The position numbers and the translations under genes were made by a program. The notes below the pieces were generated by a model, which had not been told where the DNA came from, ran no database searches, and saw only the letters and a list, made by a program, of their open reading frames with translations. Shown in pieces: positions 1 to 8,883 of a stretch of DNA of 64,000 nucleotides (its first letter is position 1; every line of letters starts with the position of its first letter). The stretch spans positions 4,120,501 through 4,184,500 of the forward strand of contig NZ_LT629762.1 in the NCBI RefSeq assembly GCF_900105155.1, given 5' to 3'. The DNA comes from Pseudomonas prosekii (GTDB taxonomy: Bacteria > Pseudomonadota > Gammaproteobacteria > Pseudomonadales > Pseudomonadaceae).

Positions 1-6
1 TGATTA

Positions 7-1101
7 ATGGTTAATGCCTTTGCCCATCTGACCACCGTAGGCAGTGGCAGTTACGCGCCGGACGACGTGCACTTTCTGCTGCAACCCGTCGAAATCGAAG
101 TGACGGACGTTGAAGAGAAAGAGCGCCTGATCCAGACGCAGCAGAAGCATTATTCGGAAATGATCAGCCTGGAATCGGCGCCGACCGAGGTTCACAAAGG
201 CCTGTATCAGCGCGCGATGTCGCAGAACGCGGCACGCATGGCGCGTGACGTTCAGGCATTGGCGCTGGCGCTGGATCAGGCTTATAGCGGGCCGTCGATC
301 GCGCTGGTGTCGTTCGTGCGGGCCGGGTTGCCGCTGGGCGTGTTGCTGCGCCGGGCGCTGCTGGATCTGGGGCGCGACGCGCACCATTACGGCATCAGCA
401 TCGTGCGTGATCGCGGCATCGACATGGTTGCCCTCGAAGCGGTGATTCAGGCTCACGGCGCGGAAAACATCGTTTTCGTCGATGGCTGGACCGGCAAGGG
501 CGCCATCTCCGGCGAAATCCAGCGCAGCCTCAAGGGCGACGAGCGTTTCCCCGAGCAGCCACGCCTTGTGGTGCTCGCCGACCCGTGTGGGCGCGCCTGG
601 CTAGCGGCCTCCGCAGAAGATTGGGTGATTCCGTCGGGGATTCTCGGCGCGACCGTGTCCGGGCTGGTTTCACGCTCGATCTGGCCGACCAACGGTGGCC
701 TGCATGGTTGCGTGGTCTACGATCACTTGCACGAACACGACGTCACGCGCGATTTCATCGAGCAGATTGAAGCCGTGCGTCAGGCACAAGCACCGGTCGT
801 GGCTGCTGCCCCGTGGACCGAAGCGCAGCGCAGTGAGCTGCAAGCCTCGGCGCTGAGCGTCATCGATGCGATTGCCGCCCAGTGGGGTATCAGCAATTTG
901 AACCGAGTGAAGCCGGGCATTGCCGAAGCTACACGGGCGGTGCTGCGCCGGGTGCCGGATCATGTTTTGGTGCGCGATCGCAGCGACCCGGACGTTCAGT
1001 TGCTGATGCACCTGACCGAACGGGCCAACGTCACCGTTGAAGAGATGGGCGCGGCATTGGGGCCCTACCGTGCAGTGACCGTCATCCGGAGTTTGAGCTG
1101 A
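7..1101 (+). CDS. StiP-like / PRTase-TRSP family protein of the ter cluster
   Basis: A 364-residue protein resembling those annotated as cysteine protease StiP family, built on a phosphoribosyltransferase-like fold. An in-frame TGA at bases 1-3 leaves the ATG at 7 as the first possible start. The middle carries a PRTase-like stretch (SFVRAGLPLGVLLRRAL near residue 100, then a strand-rich region with FVDGWTGKGA near 160 where a PRPP-binding loop would sit). Such genes are known to accompany ter operons, where PRTase, HAD, ATP-grasp and CitE-like genes are proposed to make a nucleoside-like metabolite. The next gene starts on its stop codon (TGATG), so translation is probably coupled. The biochemical activity is not established; partner PRTase and ATP-grasp genes would be expected left of the window. 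Confidence 0.75.
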   Translation: MVNAFAHLTTVGSGSYAPDDVHFLLQPVEIEVTDVEEKERLIQTQQKHYSEMISLESAPTEVHKGLYQRAMSQNAARMARDVQALALALDQAYSGPSIALVSFVRAGLPLGVLLRRALLDLGRDAHHYGISIVRDRGIDMVALEAVIQAHGAENIVFVDGWTGKGAISGEIQRSLKGDERFPEQPRLVVLADPCGRAWLAASAEDWVIPSGILGATVSGLVSRSIWPTNGGLHGCVVYDHLHEHDVTRDFIEQIEAVRQAQAPVVAAAPWTEAQRSELQASALSVIDAIAAQWGISNLNRVKPGIAEATRAVLRRVPDHVLVRDRSDPDVQLLMHLTERANVTVEEMGAALGPYRAVTVIRSLS

Positions 1102-2051
1102 TGAAAACACTATCGCCCTACGCACTCGGCGCCACGCTCTACATGCCGGCAACCCGCGAGGATATCCTCGACGTGGTCCTGCACAAAAAACTCCCGGAAC
1201 TGCGCTCGATGGTCGTGTGCCTGGAAGACGCAGTCGCCGAAATCGACGTCGAGACCGCGCTGAGCAACCTGCATAAGTTGCTGCTGTCCATCGATCAGCA
1301 GGGCGGCCGCTCCGAAGACGGCCCGATGTTGTTCGTGCGCCCGCGCGACTCGCAGATGGCTGCGGTGCTCAACGACTGGCCGTTAATGGTGCATGTCGAC
1401 GGTTTTGTCCTGCCGAAGCTGAGCATGTCCAACCTGCGTTCGTGGGAACTGGCGGTGACCAATCCCGATATTTTCCTGATGCCGACCCTGGAAACCCGCG
1501 AGGTGTTTAACCCGGTGGCGATGGTCGAGCTGGGCGCGGCACTCAAGCAGAACCTTGATTCGCGCATTATTGCGCTGCGCATCGGCGGCAATGACTTGCT
1601 CGGTTGTCTGGGCCTGCGCCGCAATCCGGCGACCACGCTTTACAGCACGCCGATGGGTTACGTGATCCAGATGCTGGCCGGAGTCATGGGCTCGCAAGGC
1701 TTTTCGCTGACCGCGCCAGTGTTTGAACGCCTGGCGACGCCGCACCTGCTGATGGAAGAATTGGACCTCGATATTGCCCATGGTCTGGTCGGCAAAACGG
1801 CGATTCATCCGAGCCAGATCAGCACGATTCAGGACAGCTTGCGCGTGAGCCTCGAAGATCTAAATTGTGCCAAATTAATGCTGAATGAAGTCGCGCCCGC
1901 GGTCTTCAATCACAATGACACGATGTGCGAACCAGCAACTCACTACAAATGGGCGACCAATATCCTTGAACGGGCCAAATGGCACGGCGTCAAGCAAGCG
2001 GAGCCGAGCCAAACCGATCAATCCATTCGTCTGGCGGAGGCGGGCCGATGA
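1101..2051 (+). CDS. CitE-like HpcH/HpaI aldolase/citrate lyase family protein
   Basis: A 316-residue TIM-barrel protein of the CitE/HpcH family. Visible family features are VVCLEDAV near residue 33, the metal-site surroundings MPTLETREVF near 127, LRIGGNDLLG near 155 and the AIHPSQI motif near 234. Family members cleave or form C-C or CoA-thioester bonds on small acids with Mg2+; the substrate here is unknown. The ATG overlaps the previous stop by one base, and the end overlaps the HAD gene by an ATGA, so it belongs to one translationally coupled operon with the ter genes. A role in producing the small molecule linked to the ter stress response is inferred from this context. Confidence 0.75.
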   Translation: MKTLSPYALGATLYMPATREDILDVVLHKKLPELRSMVVCLEDAVAEIDVETALSNLHKLLLSIDQQGGRSEDGPMLFVRPRDSQMAAVLNDWPLMVHVDGFVLPKLSMSNLRSWELAVTNPDIFLMPTLETREVFNPVAMVELGAALKQNLDSRIIALRIGGNDLLGCLGLRRNPATTLYSTPMGYVIQMLAGVMGSQGFSLTAPVFERLATPHLLMEELDLDIAHGLVGKTAIHPSQISTIQDSLRVSLEDLNCAKLMLNEVAPAVFNHNDTMCEPATHYKWATNILERAKWHGVKQAEPSQTDQSIRLAEAGR

Positions 2052-2827
2052 CCCAGGAAATGCTAGAAATGGGCCCTGCCGGGGCCAAGGTACTGTCAGT
2101 CTTCGACTTCGATGGCACATTGACTCGGCATGACAGCTTTGTTCCATTTTTGAAATTTGCCTTTGGCAAAGTCGAATTTGCCAAGCGCTTGCCGCGCCTC
2201 GCGGGGCCCGGCGTGCGTTACCTGACGCGGCGTTTGTCGCGCGATGAACTCAAGGCCCGGCTGATCGCCGCGTTCCTGACCGACACCAAGGAAGAATGGG
2301 TGCGGCACAAGGCTGCCGAATTCTGCGGCCAGCACTGGACGCGCCTGATGCGTCCAGCCGGTTTGACCTCCGTGGCCGAAGAAAGGCAGGCCGGCAGCGA
2401 GGTCACCCTGTGTTCGGCCTCGCCGGCACTGGTGCTCAAACCGTTTGCCGATCGCCTCAATATCAAACTGATTGCCACTGAACTGGAAGTCGTCGATGGA
2501 CGCCTGACCGGGCGCATTTCCGGCGACAACTGCCGCTGCGAAGCCAAAGTGCTGCGTCTCGAAGCGGTTTACGGCGATCTCACGCAATACCGTTTGCGCG
2601 CCTGGGGCGACACTCGTGGTGACCACGAACTCCTGGCCGCCGCGCAAGACGCGCATTACCGACATTTCCATCCCGCATGGCGTCGTGGACGCTTTCGGTT
2701 AACCAAGGCTGTGACGAGAACCACCGGCAATGCGCCGTTGACCCCTCGCGCGGTGGCGGACAGCAACGAAAAACCCCAGCAATTGACGACCAACAAGGAG
2801 CGTACCGATGGCCCTAACTCTGACTAA
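2048..2827 (+). CDS. HAD-superfamily phosphatase (HAD-IB/SerB-like) of the ter cluster
   Basis: A 259-residue haloacid dehalogenase hydrolase. Motif I is FDFDGTLTRHDSF near residue 17, motif II is the serine in CSASPALVL, motif III includes the lysine in CEAKVLRLEAV, and motif IV is GDTRGDHELL with both aspartates, so the catalytic set is complete. The ATG at 2048 overlaps the previous stop (ATGA) and follows a GGAGGCGGG ribosome site; an in-frame ATG at 1979 lies inside the upstream gene and is rejected. The last ~45 residues are polar and low in complexity, and the stop lies 20 bases inside the next gene, suggesting the tail was extended by drift. A phosphomonoester substrate is likely but not identifiable. 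Confidence 0.8.
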   Translation: MTQEMLEMGPAGAKVLSVFDFDGTLTRHDSFVPFLKFAFGKVEFAKRLPRLAGPGVRYLTRRLSRDELKARLIAAFLTDTKEEWVRHKAAEFCGQHWTRLMRPAGLTSVAEERQAGSEVTLCSASPALVLKPFADRLNIKLIATELEVVDGRLTGRISGDNCRCEAKVLRLEAVYGDLTQYRLRAWGDTRGDHELLAAAQDAHYRHFHPAWRRGRFRLTKAVTRTTGNAPLTPRAVADSNEKPQQLTTNKERTDGPNSD

Positions 2828-3395
2828 AAACCAATCAATCTCCCTGGAAAAAACCGCTGGCGGTGGCCTCACGGCGATCACGCTTGGCCTCGGCTGGGAC
2901 CCGGAGAAAGCCGGGTTCATGGGCCGTTTGATGGGTAACAGTGGTGAAGTCGACCTCGATGCTTCGTGCATTCTGTTTGATGCCGACCTCAAACCAGTGG
3001 ACCTGGTGTGGTTCCGTCAACTGACCTCCCGTGATGGCTCGATCCAGCACTCCGGCGACAACCGTACCGGCGAAGGCGATGGCGACGATGAAACCATCAC
3101 CGTTGACCTGCAGCGCCTGCCGGCCACCGTCACCTCGCTGGTGTTCACCGTCAACAGCTTCACTGGCCAGAACTTCGAGAAGATCGCCAACGCTTACTGC
3201 CGCATTCTGAACGCGAGCAACAAGACTGAACTGGCGCGCTTCAACCTCTCCGAAAAAGGTCGCCACACTGGCGTGGTCATGGCCAGCCTGGTGCGTGGCA
3301 ACGGCGGCTGGGACTTCAAAGCCATTGGCCAGGTGACCAACGGCCGTACCGCTGACGATCTGGTCAATCTGGCCGTTCAGGCGGTGCGTGCATGA
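2808..3395 (+). CDS. TerD-family protein, TerZ-like
   Basis: A 195-residue single-domain TerD-family protein, probably cytoplasmic. It starts MALTLTKNQ with SLEKT, as is typical, and carries the calcium-binding segments DLDAS near residue 48 and GDNRTGEGDGDDE near 84. The ~10-residue insert between GLGWDP and the DLDAS motif (containing GFMGRLMG) matches the TerZ subtype rather than TerD or TerE. AAGGAG at 2794-2799 serves the ATG at 2808. The stop overlaps the following terA-like gene by ATGA. TerD-family proteins bind Ca2+ and contribute to tellurite, phage and colicin stress phenotypes; the molecular role remains uncertain. Confidence 0.85.
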   Translation: MALTLTKNQSISLEKTAGGGLTAITLGLGWDPEKAGFMGRLMGNSGEVDLDASCILFDADLKPVDLVWFRQLTSRDGSIQHSGDNRTGEGDGDDETITVDLQRLPATVTSLVFTVNSFTGQNFEKIANAYCRILNASNKTELARFNLSEKGRHTGVVMASLVRGNGGWDFKAIGQVTNGRTADDLVNLAVQAVRA

Positions 3396-4576
3396 CGACT
3401 CTGGTTCCTGGCGGCAACGCGCCGGTAGCCACCGGCCAGGTACGGGTCGAGATCAATTACTCGGCGATCCCGGGTGCTGATATCGACGTATCTGCCTTCG
3501 TCCTCAACGCTGCGGGCAAAGTCCGTGGCGACACCGATATGTGCTTCTACGGCCAGACCAACGTGCTGGGCGGAACCGTGCAGATGACCGAGTCGTCTGC
3601 CGGTCGCGCAGTGTTCACGCTGGATCTGTCGCGTCTGGACGCGGTGGTCGACAAAGTTGCGCTGACCGCGACCATCTACGAAAACAAAGCCAGTTTTGAC
3701 CGTGTATCGCAGTTGGCGCTGAGCGTCACTGGCGGTATCGACGCGCAAATTCCTACCAGCGGCATGAAAGAAACCGCGCTGATTCTTGGCGAGTTCTACC
3801 GTCGCCAGGGTGAGTGGAAATTCCGCTGCGTCGCGCAGGGTTTTGCCGGTGGCCTCGAGCCATTGGCCAAGCACTTCGGCGTCGAAGTCGCCGCGCCAGC
3901 TCCTGCTCCGGCCCCGGTCGCGGCGCCTGCTCCTGCGCCAGTGGCGGCACCTGCCGCACCGGCACCCGTGAAGTCGTCGGTCAGCCTGAGCAAAATCACC
4001 CTCGACAAGACCCGCTCTTCGATCAGCCTGGAGAAAACCGCTGCAGGCTTCGGCGAGATCAAGGTCAACCTCAACTGGAACAAAGGCAAGGGCGGCGGGT
4101 TCTTCTCGCGCAACACTTCGATTGACCTCGACGTCGGTTGCCTTTACGAGTTGCAGGACGGCACCAAAGGTGTGGTCCAGGCGTTGGGCAACTGCTTCGG
4201 CGAGCTGGATTACGCGCCTTTCATTCAGTTGAAGGGCGACGACCGCACCGGCGCGGTCAGCGATGGCGAATGGCTGCACATCAACGGCCGTCACTGGAGT
4301 GAAGTCCGCCGAGTGCTGGTGTTTGCCTTCATTTATGAAGGTGCCCCGAACTGGCGCGAGACGGATGGCGTGGTAACAATATATGTTCCGGACCAGCCGC
4401 CGATCGAAGTTCGCTTGAACGAAGAAGGCGGGCGCCTCGGCATGTGTGCCATCGCGCTGTTGGAAAACGAGGCGGGCGGGGTAAAAGTAAGTCGTCGGGT
4501 CGATTTCCACAAAGGTCATTCGGTCATGGACAAGGCTTACGGTTGGGGCATGCGCTGGGCGGCGGGTTCCAAGTAA
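3392..4576 (+). CDS. terA: TerA-like protein with two TerD-related domains
   Basis: A 394-residue protein with two diverged TerD folds (about 1-165 and 200-390) joined by an Ala/Pro-rich linker (about 168-193). Length and layout match TerA of tellurite-resistance clusters. The N-terminal domain keeps IDVSAFVLN but lacks the acidic GDN-x-GDGDDE calcium loop; the C-terminal domain keeps DLDVG and GDDRTG but with a weakened acidic tail, so Ca2+ binding is likely reduced compared with its TerD neighbours. The ATG overlaps the stop of the TerZ-like gene. It sits between terZ and terB as in classical ter operons. Confidence 0.8.
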   Translation: MTTLVPGGNAPVATGQVRVEINYSAIPGADIDVSAFVLNAAGKVRGDTDMCFYGQTNVLGGTVQMTESSAGRAVFTLDLSRLDAVVDKVALTATIYENKASFDRVSQLALSVTGGIDAQIPTSGMKETALILGEFYRRQGEWKFRCVAQGFAGGLEPLAKHFGVEVAAPAPAPAPVAAPAPAPVAAPAAPAPVKSSVSLSKITLDKTRSSISLEKTAAGFGEIKVNLNWNKGKGGGFFSRNTSIDLDVGCLYELQDGTKGVVQALGNCFGELDYAPFIQLKGDDRTGAVSDGEWLHINGRHWSEVRRVLVFAFIYEGAPNWRETDGVVTIYVPDQPPIEVRLNEEGGRLGMCAIALLENEAGGVKVSRRVDFHKGHSVMDKAYGWGMRWAAGSK

Positions 4577-4623
4577 TTATTTGAAACGGCGGGCCGATCC
4601 GGTCCGCCCTAGAGGTGAACGAC

Positions 4624-5073
4624 ATGTTGTCATGGTTGAAAACAAACGCGGCGCTGGCCCGCGAGAAACTGTCCACCGAAGTGGGCAAGTTCAAGAACAA
4701 GGAGTTCATGGAAGCGGTAGCCAACAGCTGCGCGATGGTTGCGGCAGCGGATGGTGAAGTCAGCTCGGCTGAAAAGATGAAGATGACCGGGTTCATCAAC
4801 AACTCGCCAGAACTGAAAGTGTTCAACCTGACCGACGTCATCAAGGTTTTCAATGACGCTTGCGGCAAGTTCGAATTCGACTTCCAGATCGGCCAGGCCG
4901 AAGCTCTGAAAGTTATCAGCAAAATAAAGGGCAAGGATGGCGCTGGTCGCCTGCTCGTTCGTGTTGCCTGCGCCATTGGCGCCTCGGATGGCAATTTCGA
5001 TGACAAGGAAAAGGCCGTCTGCCGCCTGATTTGCCTTGAGCTGGGTTTACCCCCGGCAGACTTTGAACTCTAA
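4624..5073 (+). CDS. terB: TerB tellurite-resistance protein
   Basis: A 149-residue all-helical TerB protein. It contains the two acidic metal-binding segments AAADGEVSSAEKMKM near residue 43 and GASDGNFDDKEKAVCR near 119, typical of TerB domains. AGAGG at 4610-4614 is nine bases from the ATG at 4624; an in-frame GTG at 4615 lies within that ribosome site and is a poorer choice. TerB is reported to associate with TerC at the inner membrane face, and terC follows here after 12 bases. Confidence 0.88.
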   Translation: MLSWLKTNAALAREKLSTEVGKFKNKEFMEAVANSCAMVAAADGEVSSAEKMKMTGFINNSPELKVFNLTDVIKVFNDACGKFEFDFQIGQAEALKVISKIKGKDGAGRLLVRVACAIGASDGNFDDKEKAVCRLICLELGLPPADFEL

Positions 5074-5085
5074 GGAACGCACACT

Positions 5086-6120
5086 GTGGAAGTTACTCAC
5101 CTGGGTTTCCCCCCGCTGACCATCGCTGTATTCGTAGCGCTGGCACTCGGCGCGATGATCCTCGACATGTTCACCCACCGCGGTGACCAGCCGATCAGCC
5201 TCGCCAAAGCGTCGGCGTGGTCGATTTTCTGGATTCTGATCTCGTTCGGTTTTGCAGGCTTCCTGTACTACGAACACGGTCCGGACGTCGCCACCCTGTT
5301 CATCACCGGTTATGCGCTGGAAAAAGTCTTGAGCGTGGACAACCTGTTCGTGTTCATGGCGATTTTCGCCTGGTTCAAGATCCCCAACGGCCTGCGCCAC
5401 CGCGTACTGTACTGGGGCATCATCGGCGCAATCGTATTCCGCCTGATCTTCGTGGCTATCGGTACCGGTTTGCTGGCGCTCGGCCCGTGGGTCGAAGTGG
5501 TCTTCGCCCTGATCGTGGCGTGGACAGCCGTCATGATGCTCAAAGGTGGCGGTGACGACGAGGAGGAAGAGGATTACTCGACGCACATGGCTTACCGCTT
5601 CGCCAAGAAGCTGTTCCCGGTGTGGCCGAAACTGCACGGCCATTCGTTCTTCGTGCGCCGCAAGACGCTGGAAGGCGAACTGAGTAAACCGGAAAACCAA
5701 GGCATGTCCCTGGCGGCCAAGGGTGGTCTGTTCGCGACGCCATTGTTCCTGTGCCTGGTGGTCATGGAAGTGTCCGACGTGCTGTTCGCCTTCGACTCCG
5801 TGCCGGCCGTTATCGCCGTCAGCCGCGAGCCGTTGATCGTGTTCTCGGCCATGCTCTTCGCGATTCTTGGCCTGCGGACCATGTACTTTGTGCTCGAAGC
5901 GCTGAAACGTTACCTTGTGCACTTGGAAAAGGCTGTTATCGCGCTGCTGTTCTTCATCGCCGTAAAACTCGGCTTGAACGCAACCGACCACATCTTCCAC
6001 CACGGCTACAACATCGATCCGAACACCAGTCTGATCATCGTTGTTGTGGTACTGGCCATCGGCATTCTCGCTAGCGTGATCTTCCCGGAAAAGGAAGTAA
6101 CGCAGGCCGATAACCAGTAA
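5086..6120 (+). CDS. terC: TerC integral membrane protein
   Basis: A 344-residue polytopic inner-membrane protein with about eight to nine hydrophobic segments. It carries the two family signatures with intramembrane aspartates, VLSVDNLFVFM near residue 81 and DVLFAFDSVPAV near 230. An acidic cytoplasmic loop (GGDDEEEEDYS) lies near 152. The start is GTG, preceded by AAGGA at 5072-5076, which overlaps the terB stop. TerC proteins are implicated in metal export (manganese in relatives) and in anchoring the Ter complex. Long minus-strand open frames here are shadows. Confidence 0.92.
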   Translation: MEVTHLGFPPLTIAVFVALALGAMILDMFTHRGDQPISLAKASAWSIFWILISFGFAGFLYYEHGPDVATLFITGYALEKVLSVDNLFVFMAIFAWFKIPNGLRHRVLYWGIIGAIVFRLIFVAIGTGLLALGPWVEVVFALIVAWTAVMMLKGGGDDEEEEDYSTHMAYRFAKKLFPVWPKLHGHSFFVRRKTLEGELSKPENQGMSLAAKGGLFATPLFLCLVVMEVSDVLFAFDSVPAVIAVSREPLIVFSAMLFAILGLRTMYFVLEALKRYLVHLEKAVIALLFFIAVKLGLNATDHIFHHGYNIDPNTSLIIVVVVLAIGILASVIFPEKEVTQADNQ

Positions 6121-6153
6121 TTGAAAACGCATTAACCAAAAGGAGTTGTACTC

Positions 6154-6729
6154 ATGGCACTGACTCTTCAAAAAGGCGGCAACCTGTCCCTATCGAAGAC
6201 CGATCCTACGCTGACCAAGATTCTGGTCGGCCTGGGTTGGGACCCTCGCGCAACCGACGGCACGGAGTTTGACCTGGACGCAAGCGCGTTCCTGCTGGGT
6301 GCCAACGGCAAAGTGCGTAGCGACGCCGACTTCATCTTCTACAACCAGCTTAAAAGCGCTGACGGCTCCATCGAGCACACCGGTGACAACCGCACCGGTG
6401 CTGGCGATGGCGATGACGAAGTGCTGAAAATCGATCTGAGCCGCGTTCCGGCCGACATCGACAAAGTCGTGTTCACCGTTACCATCCACGACGCTGATGC
6501 ACGCAAACAAAATTTCGGCCAGGTTGGCGGTTCCTTCATTCGTGTTGTCAATGAAGTCACCAACGCCGAAATTGTGCGTTACGACCTGGCAGAAGACGCT
6601 TCAACCGAAACTGCAATGATCTTCGCCGAGCTGTATCGCAACAATGGCGAGTGGAAATTCCGCGCTGTTGGTTCGGGCTATGCGGGTGGCTTGAAAGCCC
6701 TCGCCAACTCCTACGGTATGAACTTCTAA
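6154..6729 (+). CDS. terD: TerD calcium-binding stress protein
   Basis: A 191-residue protein with full TerD consensus: [14 protein letters not shown] at the start, [17 protein letters not shown] near residue 35 and [13 protein letters not shown] near 77, giving two complete Ca2+-site segments. AAGGAG lies eight to nine bases before the ATG. It follows terC by 33 bases in the same operon and is closely similar to the next gene, which looks like a tandem duplicate. Confidence 0.92.
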   Translation: MALTLQKGGNLSLSKTDPTLTKILVGLGWDPRATDGTEFDLDASAFLLGANGKVRSDADFIFYNQLKSADGSIEHTGDNRTGAGDGDDEVLKIDLSRVPADIDKVVFTVTIHDADARKQNFGQVGGSFIRVVNEVTNAEIVRYDLAEDASTETAMIFAELYRNNGEWKFRAVGSGYAGGLKALANSYGMNF

Positions 6730-6759
6730 CCCACGGTTTACTGAATAAGGAATCTGAAA

Positions 6760-7338
6760 ATGGCTGTAAGTCTTTCCAAAGGCGGCAACGTCTCCCTGTC
6801 CAAAGAAGCGCCAGGCCTGGCCGAAGTCATCGTCGGTCTGGGTTGGGATCCACGTGTAACTGACGGCACCGAGTTCGACCTCGACGCATCGATTTTCATC
6901 GTTGGCGAAAACGGCAAAGTGCTCGACGACAACAGCTTCATTTTCTACAACAACAAAAAGTCCGCTGACGGCTCCGTTGAACACATGGGCGACAACCGCT
7001 CCGGTGCCGGCGAAGGCGACGACGAACAAGTGACCGTTAAACTGACTTCCCTGGCACCGCTGGTGAAGAAGTTGGTGTTCGCTGTCACCATCCACGACTC
7101 CGATGCACGCAAGCAGAACTTCGGCCAGGTTTCCAACGGCTACATCCGCGTTATGAACAAGGCTGACGGCAAAGAACTGGCACGTTTCGACCTGAGCGAA
7201 GACGCTTCGACCGAAACTGCGATGATCTTTGGCGAGCTGTATCGCAGCGGTGAAGAGTTCAAGTTCAAGGCAATCGGCCAAGGTTTCGCTGGCGGCCTGA
7301 AGCCTCTGGCTGAAGCCCACGGTGTGAGCATCGGCTAA
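6760..7338 (+). CDS. terE: TerE-like (TerD-family) stress protein
   Basis: A 192-residue paralogue of the upstream TerD, with the same order of motifs ([58 protein letters not shown]). AAGGA lies before the ATG. As the last gene of the operon before a strong terminator, its position fits TerE. The choice between D and E names for the two neighbours is by position and convention only. Confidence 0.85.
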   Translation: MAVSLSKGGNVSLSKEAPGLAEVIVGLGWDPRVTDGTEFDLDASIFIVGENGKVLDDNSFIFYNNKKSADGSVEHMGDNRSGAGEGDDEQVTVKLTSLAPLVKKLVFAVTIHDSDARKQNFGQVSNGYIRVMNKADGKELARFDLSEDASTETAMIFGELYRSGEEFKFKAIGQGFAGGLKPLAEAHGVSIG

Positions 7339-7351
7339 CCCTCACGGGTGC

Positions 7352-7385
7352 AAAAAAGCCCCGCTTTCGAGCGGGGCTTTTTTTT
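7352..7385 (+). terminator. Rho-independent terminator of the ter operon
   Basis: An A-run, a GCCCCGCT/AGCGGGGC stem and eight T residues follow the terE stop. The A-run on the other side means it can also serve the convergent vWA gene. Confidence 0.9.
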
Positions 7386-7409
7386 GCCTCGGCGCTGAAG
7401 GGCGCGGCG

Positions 7410-8681
7410 TCAGAGAATGATCCCTTTGGCCTTCGCATCCTTCAGCCACTGCGGGAATTCTTCCATCAGCTTGTCGTACAGCTGCTCTTCGCTGATGTCG
7501 TGCAAGTCATCGAGGGCGAAGAACCCGCAGTTATCCACAACCCGGCCGGTCATGGTGTCGAGTTTTTCCAGGATCCCGTAGTTGTGTCCGCCGATGCCGA
7601 CGAATTGCCAGAAGATCGGCAGCTTGGCGGCTTCGATCATCAGTTTTTTGATCGCGCCACTCGCGGACACGCCGCCATCACTGATGAACAGGATGTACAC
7701 CGGCGTGGTGTCGCGGGACTTTTTATAGAAGTCGATCACCTTCTTGATCGCCTTCGGTTCTTCGTTGTAACGCGCGCCAATTTTCCAGTCCTTCCAACCT
7801 TGGCTATCGGTGTTGATGAAGTCTTTGTGGTTGGCCAGGGTCACGGCGGACAGCTGCAATGTTTCGGCGCCGAAGGCCCAGCAATCGAGGGTGCCGTCAT
7901 CGTCGAAGTGCAGCGCCAGCGGCAATAGGCGATTGACCACTTCCTGAACGCGACCGGAAGTGTATTGATGATTCATCGAGCCAGACGCATCGAGCACCAG
8001 GCCAACCCGTGCTTTAACGTCAGTGAGCTTGGCTTTTTCGAGGCTGATCTGCGCTTTCTTCGCCAGGCTGATCAAGTGCGGCGCGGCGCTGCCAATCTTC
8101 TTCTCAAGCGAAACGCTGCTGGTAACCGCAGCGGGTGCCGGCGTTGGCGTTGGCGTTGGCGCGGCCGGTTCGTCCGCTACATCACCACCGAAGTGTTTCA
8201 CCAGCGCTTCAAGGCCTGCGTTGAAGCCTTGCAGATTGGACGCCAAGCGCCATTCGCCCGACTTGCGGTACAACTCGACGACCATGATGGCTTTCTCGTC
8301 GGCGAAGGTCGCGCCCGAGAACGGACATTGCGCCAACACTTCGCCCGACAGGCTCTTGATGCTGAAACTGCTGGCCTGAATGTCGCGCATCGCGCCAGCG
8401 CCATCAATTGAAGTAGTGAAAACCAGCCGATCAATACTTGCCGGCAACTTCGCCAAGTCCAGCGTGAAATCGCCGCCATTGGCCATGCTCACACTGTTGC
8501 ACGGCGTCGTCGGTTGGTTGAAAAACACCATGTAACGATCATCCGACAGCTTGCCCTGGGCATCGATGCCGAAGCACACAAAGTCGAGTACATGCGGCGA
8601 CTGAACGTTGATCGAGAGGATAAGTTGCGAGCCTGACATGAGGCTGGACAAAGGCAGGCGTTGTCCTTGGCTGATTTGCAT
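7410..8681 (-). CDS. TerD-domain plus vWA-domain protein (TerF-like)
   Basis: A 423-residue fusion: a TerD-like domain (about 1-170), a Pro/Ala-rich linker (near 178-195), and a vWA domain (about 220-423) with an intact MIDAS motif DASGSMN near residue 244 and a later FISDGG. The chosen ATG at 8681 follows AGGGAC and gives the family-like start MQISQGQRL; a longer frame to 8780 adds an unrelated stretch. TerF/TerY-type vWA proteins are thought to be metal-dependent scaffolds in ter systems. It is transcribed convergently to the main operon, so it has its own promoter. Confidence 0.82.
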   Translation of the reverse strand: MQISQGQRLPLSSLMSGSQLILSINVQSPHVLDFVCFGIDAQGKLSDDRYMVFFNQPTTPCNSVSMANGGDFTLDLAKLPASIDRLVFTTSIDGAGAMRDIQASSFSIKSLSGEVLAQCPFSGATFADEKAIMVVELYRKSGEWRLASNLQGFNAGLEALVKHFGGDVADEPAAPTPTPTPAPAAVTSSVSLEKKIGSAAPHLISLAKKAQISLEKAKLTDVKARVGLVLDASGSMNHQYTSGRVQEVVNRLLPLALHFDDDGTLDCWAFGAETLQLSAVTLANHKDFINTDSQGWKDWKIGARYNEEPKAIKKVIDFYKKSRDTTPVYILFISDGGVSASGAIKKLMIEAAKLPIFWQFVGIGGHNYGILEKLDTMTGRVVDNCGFFALDDLHDISEEQLYDKLMEEFPQWLKDAKAKGIIL

Positions 8682-8883
8682 GTTCCGTCCCTGTAATGGC
8701 TGCGCCGTGCAAGCGGCGGTGATTGGAAGTGGCATCGATTGAATAAAAGTGCAGCCGATTATGCGCGAGCAACCCGTCATTTGCCCGGACCAAATGGATC
8801 AGCGGCGCTGATTGTTTCGCCCGCGCGGCCACGCTAATCTGCGCACCGCTTGGCCAATCGCCGTTCAAACAGGGAACAGTTAT

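Noticed and set aside
5047..6171. 374-codon minus-strand open frame opposite terC
   Set aside because: Composition (many His, Gln, Asp) and full overlap with a clear TerC show it is a shadow frame.
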